Shown in pieces: positions 57,994 through 64,000 of a DNA stretch of 64,000 nt; position 1 is the stretch's first letter, and each line of letters opens with the position of its first letter. The stretch is from Lonicera japonica. Its lineage: Eukaryota; Streptophyta; Magnoliopsida; Dipsacales; Caprifoliaceae. The translations under genes and the position numbers were made by a program. Under the pieces are notes generated by a model that saw nothing but the letters and a program-made list of their open reading frames with translations, did no database searches and was not told the origin of the DNA. The stretch is taken from assembly GCA_021464415.1 (NCBI GenBank), contig CM038469.1, positions 23,269,901 to 23,333,900 of the forward strand. The letters are read 5' to 3'.

Positions 57994-60164
57994 TGTAACA
58001 CCCGTAGGGTAAATGTACCACATTTTTGTCCGAGACGCGAGAGTGTGCTTGAGCCGTATCCGACTGTAGGGAATACTTCCACACTATTTTAGAGATGTTA
58101 TTACATTCATCTTTTAAGTTGAAAAGGGTTATGTAGAGTACCCGAGTCGAAATTTGCAAAATCTCACATTTTAAGCATACCCGACAAACCGACCTTTAGT
58201 CATTCAAGACATCATAACTTTTTCATTTTAGATCATAATGGAACCTACTTTATACAATTGGAAAGGTATTTCAATTTCCAAGAACTTTCATGTTTTGCCC
58301 GGAACCCAATTCCCACTTCTCGTTGGTCAAAATAAGGTTACAAGATCAGTTGGTGGCATAAACAAGCAATTCTGGGCATGAACAAAAATCCAGTACCATG
58401 GAGTCGACTCCATGGGGTTTAGGGAATCGACTCCCCTTCACTGTAGCGGTCAAAAATGATATTTTTAAGCCTTGACCCGATTTTTATACACCTTTAACCC
58501 CTTCTTCTTCTCCACTTCGACCAAAGCTCAGGGAGAGAGTGAGAGGAGTGTAGGAATTATGGAGGATAGCTCATGAGTATAATTTTAACACATATTACCA
58601 CCCAAATCAAGGATCAAACTCATCATCTCCATCATCTTCTTCATTTCTTCACATCCACCAAGCTAGGGCACAAAAGCCAACCATGGTATCTTGCGCCTCC
58701 GTCGTTTAGAGCTCGATCCGCGGCTCAAGTGGTGAAGGTTGAACGCTATCGAGGTAGGAACACTATTATTAAAACCTATTTTAAGAGTTTATGCACCCAA
58801 TCACCATTTTTATACAAATTTGGGGATTTTCTAGGTATACACCTATTGCTGTGTATATATACATTTTGGGCCTATAAATTATGAACGAAATGGTTGATTA
58901 TTACTTTTAAATCATAGTATATCATATTTCTCCATGTATCTCTTCCATTTCCTTGATTTATGACAAACCCTTGTTCATGGCCTCTAGCGCGCAGGTACTT
59001 ATCAGTCCGTATAGTAAAGTAAACTTATGATACGCACTTTATATCACTTGATACTCATGAAATGGACTACTATACCTTTTTACATGATGTATATGATCTT
59101 ATAATTGTGATTGGGAAAAATATGATTTTCCTTATACAGAGTAGTCAACACCGCTCGTACCAGGTACATGGTTATTATCAGTAGCGTATAGCCTTAGTGG
59201 CTACGTGAGATTATTGTAGCGTATGCCTTTGTGGCTGCGTGAGGTAGCGTATGCCTGTGTGGCTGCGTGAGGTAGCGTCTAGGTGGACCTGGTAGGTGGT
59301 CCCTGCCTTGGGCAGAAGAAACCGAGTGCCGGCTATCTCTGTACAGTAGATGTGAAAAATCCTAGACGTGAGTATTATACATGGTTGATACGATGTAGGC
59401 CTGGTCGCGGTGTCTTGAGACTATGTATATATTACATTGTTGACATACATGTTTATGACTTATGTATACGGACTAATTACAAACTCATTTTATAAAGCCT
59501 CTCCTGTATATACATGTTTTTCTCACAACTCCTATAATTCCTACTGGGCCCGTTTGGCTAATAGTTTTTCGTACACAGGTACTTCTAAGGATGGGACGGG
59601 ACGAGCTAATAAGGGAAAGGTCGACAAGTCTTAGTCTCCTCTGATACTGTAGTGTGAGGGCCTTTCACTACTGAAAGGCCATGTTATCTATCTTATTGTA
59701 CCATAACCCAACTTATATTATGTAGCCATGTTTGTATTATCTATGTAACCTACTTGAGGTTATGGAGACTGTATTGTGTATAACTATTTTGTGACAGTTA
59801 TGTATTGCTGATGTATGTATTTTGCGGGCATTTACTTTTCTTTAATTTTATTCTTTTGGTTATTTTATAATGGGTTGGAGGAACATGTCTATGGTTGAAT
59901 GTTAGCCTAATGTGGACAAGTGACTTACATTTTAGTTAACCGGTGCGCAACGGTACAGACTAATCTGTAAGGCACGAGTTAACAGGAGGGGAAGCTACAG
60001 TTCTAGCATGTTCCCAGTTGATTTTGTTTTATGTTCTAGACCTTTGCATATTGGCCTTCCTCGCCAGAGTTATTTAATTTTTACTCACTTCCGCCGTCGC
60101 ATACGGCTCCTTGATCAACCGTGTTCCGGAGGTTCTCCCTCCCAACGGAACTCGGGGCGTCACA
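57994..60164 (+). repeat. 5' LTR of element 3
   Basis: TGTAACACCCGTAGGG to GGGGCGTCACA, 2171 bp. Core motif at 58207-58292, palindrome CCATGGAGTCGACTCCATGG at 58396-58415, TATA-like TTTTTATACACC near 58481 followed by a CTTCTTCTTC leader, so motif and palindrome lie upstream of the probable transcription start. Confidence 0.95.
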
Positions 60165-60167
60165 AGT

Positions 60168-60178
60168 TGGTATCAGAG
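60168..60178 (+). other. Primer-binding site (element 3)
   Basis: TGGTATCAGAG, complementary to initiator Met-tRNA, three bases after the LTR end. Confidence 0.9.
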
Positions 60179-60293
60179 GAATTAGGTTCTCTTTCTTCCT
60201 TCGCCGGAGTGTGGGTAGACTAGGATATCGTCCTTTCCATTGTAACCTATCTTTATGCTTGGATTTTGTGAGTGGACTCTATTATTTTGTAGA

Positions 60294-61463
60294 ATGCCGC
60301 CTAAGCGTAGAGGCAAGGCTCCTACTCATCAAACTTCCCTTCCGGAAGGTGATCATGAAACCGAAGGGGGAGATAGCTCTAGGCTCCTCACCGTTATGAA
60401 CAAGATGATGAAGGACTTTATAGGGAAATTGTCGGGAGTCCTAAAGAACAGTCATGGGTCTACTAGTGGAGCTGGTGTAAACAAGGACCGAACCCAAGAA
60501 GAACCAGTCATCGTGGAAAACCCAGAGGAGGATCCCGAACCTCAAGGAGGGGAGACGGATGAGATTACTTACCTACAAGAATTCACTCGTCTTCAACCTC
60601 CAGTGTTCGATGGAACTAAGGGACCCGAGGATGCAGAGGGTTGGCTTTTTGTAATCAAAGAACGATTGGAGGTTATTAGAACTCCCAAGAAGATGTGGGT
60701 CAAATTTGCGACTACTATGCTCTCTGGGAATGCTCATCAGCGGTGGAGAGTTATTAAGAAATCCGAAGGAATCCGTAAGTGGCGAGATTTTGAGACTGCC
60801 TTCCGATTGCAATTTATTTCAGACGCCTATCGCCGAGCTAAAAGAGATGAACTGCGTAGCTTGGTCCAAGGGGAGATGTCGGTGGAGGAGTATCGACTGA
60901 AATTCGAAGAGCTTAGTGTGTATATGGATACTTTTGCCCTAAGTGACCAAGAAAAGATGGAAATGTTCTTCCTAGGACTCAAGGATGAATATAGGTGTGC
61001 TCTGGGATTCTATGAGTTCACCTCGTTCAAGCAGTTGGTTGAAGCAGCTTTAAACCTTGACAGTCAGTACTCTCAAGCTCGTCGTTCCTCATTTTCTTCT
61101 GATTTGAGCCGAAAGAGAGACAACGTGGGGTATCGTAGAGGTAAATGGGGTAGAGACAAGAAAGCCCGTTCTAGCTCAGAGTCTTCAGGAGGAAACTATA
61201 CCAGCAGTGGGAGTAGTAGTGGACGCACAGGTGGTTGTTATCTATGTGGGGACACCGAACATGTTATCAAAACTTGCCCCAAAAACAAACAAGTCCCTGG
61301 CAGGTCAGGTTTTAGAGGAAATCGGGGTGGTCGAGGAAGATATTATCGAGGAGGTCGTGGTAGAGACAATTATGGACGTCAGAACCAATATGGTAATTAT
61401 GGTGAATATACAGGCCAAGGTTCTTCGCAAGGCCAGAGTCAGTCAGCTAGTGGAGGCTATTAG
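60294..61463 (+). CDS. Gag (element 3)
   Basis: Start chosen at ATG 60294 (MPPKRRGK), which matches the Gag start of element 2; an in-frame ATG 13 codons earlier lies in the leader. About 389 residues. Order: basic start, acidic linker (EEPVIVENPEEDPEPQ), retrotransposon gag domain (LQPPVFDGTKGPEDAEGWLF, MLSGNAHQRWRVI, FQ.. FISDAYRRAKRDELRSL, YRLKFEELSVY), then a Ser/Arg/Gly-rich tail with one knuckle CYLCGDTEHVIKTC (CX2CX4HX4C). Ends at TAG 61461-61463, after which the frame stays open into protease. Builds the cytoplasmic particle. Confidence 0.9.
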   Translation: MPPKRRGKAPTHQTSLPEGDHETEGGDSSRLLTVMNKMMKDFIGKLSGVLKNSHGSTSGAGVNKDRTQEEPVIVENPEEDPEPQGGETDEITYLQEFTRLQPPVFDGTKGPEDAEGWLFVIKERLEVIRTPKKMWVKFATTMLSGNAHQRWRVIKKSEGIRKWRDFETAFRLQFISDAYRRAKRDELRSLVQGEMSVEEYRLKFEELSVYMDTFALSDQEKMEMFFLGLKDEYRCALGFYEFTSFKQLVEAALNLDSQYSQARRSSFSSDLSRKRDNVGYRRGKWGRDKKARSSSESSGGNYTSSGSSSGRTGGCYLCGDTEHVIKTCPKNKQVPGRSGFRGNRGGRGRYYRGGRGRDNYGRQNQYGNYGEYTGQGSSQGQSQSASGGY

Positions 61464-62702
61464 CAATCCAACTACCCGATCCAGAATCAATTTCAATCCA
61501 ATTATCGCCCTGTTCCACCACAAACGCAAGGGAGCTCTGGAGGCCGATTCTTTTCACTTAACCCAGTTGGAGATCAAGAAGATCACACCGTCATGGAAGG
61601 TACCCTCATTCTTTTCTCGACTGGAATTAGAGTTTTATTCGACACTGGTGCTTCACACTCCTTTATTTCGTTCAACTGTGTATCAAGTTTAAAGTTGAAA
61701 ACTAAGAAGCTTATTCTCCCCGTTAGCATTAGTTCTCCTATGGGTAGTACAATAAACCTAAACCAATATTGTACCGCGATTATTACCTTGCATCGGAATT
61801 GTCATATAGAAGATGATTTTATAGTCATGGAGATGGAACAGTATGATCTCATTTTGGGGATGGGTTGGTTGACCAAATATTATGCAGTGATCGATTGTCA
61901 TGCCAAGCGAGTTACTGTTACCCACCATTGGGGAGAAACGGTCGTTTTCTTTGGCGAGAGATATAATTTATACCCGATATCATATGCTACTAAGAAAGAA
62001 CAGAGGGATTATGTTGGCTGGCTTTGTAACATTATGAGTGATGAGGTTCCACTTCTTACACCACAAGATGTGCCCGTTGTTAAAAAAATCTTGGATGTTT
62101 TTTCGGAGGATTTACCTGGTTTACTGCCACAACGTGAAATCGAGTTCTCAATTGATCTAGTTCCCGGAACTGCCCCTATTTCTATTACTCCATACCGGTT
62201 GGCTCCTGCAGAACTCAAGGAGCTTAAGACCCAGTTAGAGGATCTTTTAGCCAAAGGTTTTATTCGCCCTAGTTCGTCACCATGGGGAGCACCTGTGTTG
62301 TTTGCCAAGAAAGCTGATGGATCATTATGCTTGTGTGTGGATTTTCGCCAACTAAATCGAGTGACGGTCAAGAATAAGTATCCTCTTCCACGAATTGATG
62401 ATTTATTGGATCAATTACAGGGAGCTCATTTCTTTTCTAAGATCGACTTAAGATCAGGATACCATCAGTTAAGGGTGAGGGAAGAAGATATTCCTAAGAC
62501 AGCTTTTCGGACACGCTACGGCCACTATGAATTTCTAGTTATGCCATTTGGATTAACGAATGCACCAGCAGCTTTCATGGATTTGATGCATCGTATCTTC
62601 TGCCCATTCTTAGATAGATTTGTTATAGTATTTGTCGATGATATATTGATTTACTCTTTTTCAGAGGCGGAGCATAGGAAACACCTTTTCATAGCCCTGT
62701 AG
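61464..62702 (+). CDS. Protease and reverse transcriptase, N-terminal Pol (element 3)
   Basis: In frame with Gag, from the codon after its UAG. Protease: [13 protein letters not shown] active site, then DLILGMGWL (relatives usually have Asp where this has Gly before WL). [80 protein letters not shown] (first Asp), [25 protein letters not shown] (Asp pair). Interrupted at TAG 62700-62702 where relatives have Gln (AL-Gln-LLR). Internal methionine at 61593 has no supporting context, so translation would have to come by passing the first UAG. Confidence 0.85.
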   Translation, partial: QSNYPIQNQFQSNYRPVPPQTQGSSGGRFFSLNPVGDQEDHTVMEGTLILFSTGIRVLFDTGASHSFISFNCVSSLKLKTKKLILPVSISSPMGSTINLNQYCTAIITLHRNCHIEDDFIVMEMEQYDLILGMGWLTKYYAVIDCHAKRVTVTHHWGETVVFFGERYNLYPISYATKKEQRDYVGWLCNIMSDEVPLLTPQDVPVVKKILDVFSEDLPGLLPQREIEFSIDLVPGTAPISITPYRLAPAELKELKTQLEDLLAKGFIRPSSSPWGAPVLFAKKADGSLCLCVDFRQLNRVTVKNKYPLPRIDDLLDQLQGAHFFSKIDLRSGYHQLRVREEDIPKTAFRTRYGHYEFLVMPFGLTNAPAAFMDLMHRIFCPFLDRFVIVFVDDILIYSFSEAEHRKHLFIAL

Positions 62703-64000
62703 TTGCTAAGAGACCACCAACTCTACGCCAAATTTTCCAAGTGCAACTTTTGGAGAGAAGAAGTGAAATTTCTTGGACACGTTGTCTCACGAGGTGGTAT
62801 TTCTATAGATTCAGCTAAGGTGGACGCTGTGTCGAGTTGGCGCCGCCCTACTACTGTGACAGAAATCCGAAGTTTTTTGGGTTTAGCTGGTTATTATAGA
62901 AGGTTTGTTCAAGACTTCTCCCGTATAGCGTCTCCACTTACTCGCCTTACCCAGAAAGGTGTGCCATTCGTTTGGGATAGTCACTGTGAAGAAGCTTTTA
63001 ATGAGTTGAAGTATCGTTTAACTACCGCTCCCGTCCTAGCACTGCCAGAAAGAGGCCTAGGCTATGTGATATATTGTGATGCGTCTCACTTAGGACTTGG
63101 CTGCGTCCTAATGCAGTTGGAGCATGTTATAGCCTATGCATCACGCCAGCTGAAAGCTCATGAGAAAAATTATCCTACACATGACCTAGAGCTAGCCGCA
63201 TTAGTTTTTGCTTTGAAGATATGGCGTCATTACCTTTATGGAGAGAAATTCGAGGTATTTTCGGACCACAAAAGGCTCAAGTACATCTTCACGCAACGAG
63301 ATTTGAATTTAAGACAACGTTGTTGGATAGAGTACCTTGAGGATTATGACTTCACGCTTCAATATCATCCCGGTAAGGCGAACGTGGTTGCCGATGCTCT
63401 AAGTCGGAAAACACCCGGTTCAATGGCAGCTTTGAGATGCCGAGAGTGGAAACTCATAGAGGAGCTTCAGCGGTACAACTTAATCGTACGTCGAAACGAA
63501 GACATTGCTTTCCTTTCAAATCTCGTGGCCAGACCATTACTGCAGAGTCAAGTAATTGAGAGCCAATGGTATGACGATGAGTTAGCAAAATGCCGACATC
63601 AACTTCAATCCGGAAATGAAGTGGAAGGTTTCACATTAGGTACTGATGTTGGATTGAGATATAAAGAGAAACTAGTTGTGCCAAGGTTTAACAACGAACT
63701 TAAAGAAACCATCATGGCCGAGGCTCACAATTCAAGATTCTCTATTCATCCAGGAGGCACTAAGATGTACCGAGATTTAAAACGTACTTATTGGTGGCAA
63801 GGAATGAAACGAGATGTGGCTCAATTTATTTCTCGCTGCTTAACTTGTCAAAGGATAAAGATTGAACACCAGAAGCCTGCGGGTCAACTTCAACCTCTTC
63901 CTATTCCGGAGTGGAAATGGGACAATATCACAATGGATTTTCTGATGGGTTTACCGAGTACGCAGCGGAAGCACAATGCAGTTTGGGTTATTGTGGATCG
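62703..64000 (+). CDS. RT thumb, RNase H and integrase start (element 3, partial)
   Basis: The same frame continues without any stop to the window end (432 codons). RT connection: [26 protein letters not shown]. RNase H: Asp in [10 protein letters not shown], Glu in HDLELAAL, Asp in [10 protein letters not shown], Asp in VVADALSRK. Integrase: HHCC module ([12 protein letters not shown] ... CLTCQRIK) and the first core Asp ([10 protein letters not shown]). The remaining integrase, polypurine tract and 3' LTR lie outside the window. Confidence 0.9.
   Translation, partial: MLRDHQLYAKFSKCNFWREEVKFLGHVVSRGGISIDSAKVDAVSSWRRPTTVTEIRSFLGLAGYYRRFVQDFSRIASPLTRLTQKGVPFVWDSHCEEAFNELKYRLTTAPVLALPERGLGYVIYCDASHLGLGCVLMQLEHVIAYASRQLKAHEKNYPTHDLELAALVFALKIWRHYLYGEKFEVFSDHKRLKYIFTQRDLNLRQRCWIEYLEDYDFTLQYHPGKANVVADALSRKTPGSMAALRCREWKLIEELQRYNLIVRRNEDIAFLSNLVARPLLQSQVIESQWYDDELAKCRHQLQSGNEVEGFTLGTDVGLRYKEKLVVPRFNNELKETIMAEAHNSRFSIHPGGTKMYRDLKRTYWWQGMKRDVAQFISRCLTCQRIKIEHQKPAGQLQPLPIPEWKWDNITMDFLMGLPSTQRKHNAVWVIVD

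Larger units (their letters stand above)
57994..64000 (+). mobile_element. Ty3/gypsy element 3 (5' part; continues past window)
   Basis: 5' LTR, Met-tRNA primer site, gag, protease, RT, RNase H and the start of integrase, all on the plus strand and in one frame broken only by two UAG codons. Same general lineage as element 2 (matching Gag start, RT and RNase H blocks). It is the best preserved retroelement here. Confidence 0.95.

Noticed and set aside
58573..58884. 103-codon frame and its twin at 48152-48379
   Set aside because: Both are inside LTRs of the element-3 family just after the putative transcription start; no protein family.
47572..60164. Idea that the two 2.17-kb LTRs bound one element
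   Set aside because: The first is closed by its own AAGAT duplication, and the primer site with gag lies to the right of the second.
62009..62371. 120-codon minus-strand frame
   Set aside because: Antisense shadow of protease-RT in element 3.
1..64000. CRISPR array, tRNA or rRNA genes, phage or bacterial defence genes
   Set aside because: No regularly spaced short repeats, no cloverleaf-like sequence and no prokaryotic gene arrangement were seen; the window is plant repeat DNA.

Overview
The window looks like nuclear DNA from a flowering plant, probably a eudicot. It is AT-rich, genes are very sparse, and almost all recognisable content is plant transposable elements: Ty3/gypsy chromoviruses primed by initiator Met-tRNA, solo LTRs, LINE fragments with DUF4283 and RVT_3-type domains, Mutator-, Harbinger- and CACTA-type DNA elements. 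The only host-like coding sequence is a small family of cysteine-rich defensin-like (DEFL) peptides. No tRNA, rRNA, CRISPR or bacterial-style operon was seen. Species cannot be named from the sequence alone.

Layout. 0-6.5 kb: tandem repeats, a possible short secreted-peptide gene (1.86 kb), a 124-bp duplication, the right end of a CACTA element (to 4384), and a truncated DEFL exon (5.1 kb). 6.8-8.4 kb: a minus-strand LINE ORF1 (DUF4283) relic split by a small MITE. 8.45-14.7 kb: a hAT-like MITE, then a minus-strand chromovirus (9003-14113) that kept its 5' LTR but lost its 3' LTR; the block is bracketed by an inverted repeat. 14.98-16.66 kb: a Mutator-like non-autonomous element with ~290-bp terminal inverted repeats. 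17.9-20.5 kb: two direct repeats around a minisatellite. 21.5-22.2 kb: an LTR relic. 24.5 kb: the best DEFL exon, followed at once by a Harbinger/Tourist MITE with a bizarre T/A-rich core.

26.4-42.0 kb is a nest of insertions. Two head-to-tail copies of an older LTR are each split by a younger insertion: the first by a full-length gypsy element (26963-37230, minus strand, 2.04-kb LTRs), whose gag is itself split by a solo LTR with a perfect 5-bp target duplication (33568-34765); the second by another solo LTR (40033-41844, duplication GTGCC). 43-47 kb holds further LTR relics. 47.25-50.79 kb is a foldback DNA element with perfect 8-bp duplication, containing a solo LTR (47572-49744) and a ~590-nt hairpin. 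51.0-51.8 kb is a LINE 3' end. 55.6-56.6 kb is an inverted duplicate of the 4.4-5.3 kb DEFL segment. 56.8-58.0 kb is an LTR related to the 40-kb solo LTR, cut by the third gypsy element (57994 to beyond the window end, plus strand), whose coding frame is open apart from two in-frame UAG codons.

Three things stand out. (1) LTRs that otherwise look unrelated share an ~85-bp core motif; in two families it is followed by family-specific palindromes. (2) The youngest gypsy element has Gag and Pol in the same frame separated by UAG CAA UCC, a context like that of known plant-type stop-codon readthrough, though simple decay is an equally good explanation. (3) Three DEFL copies in 50 kb show a mobile or segmentally duplicated peptide exon, one intact and two broken. 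All boundaries were read by eye; identities are not computed.
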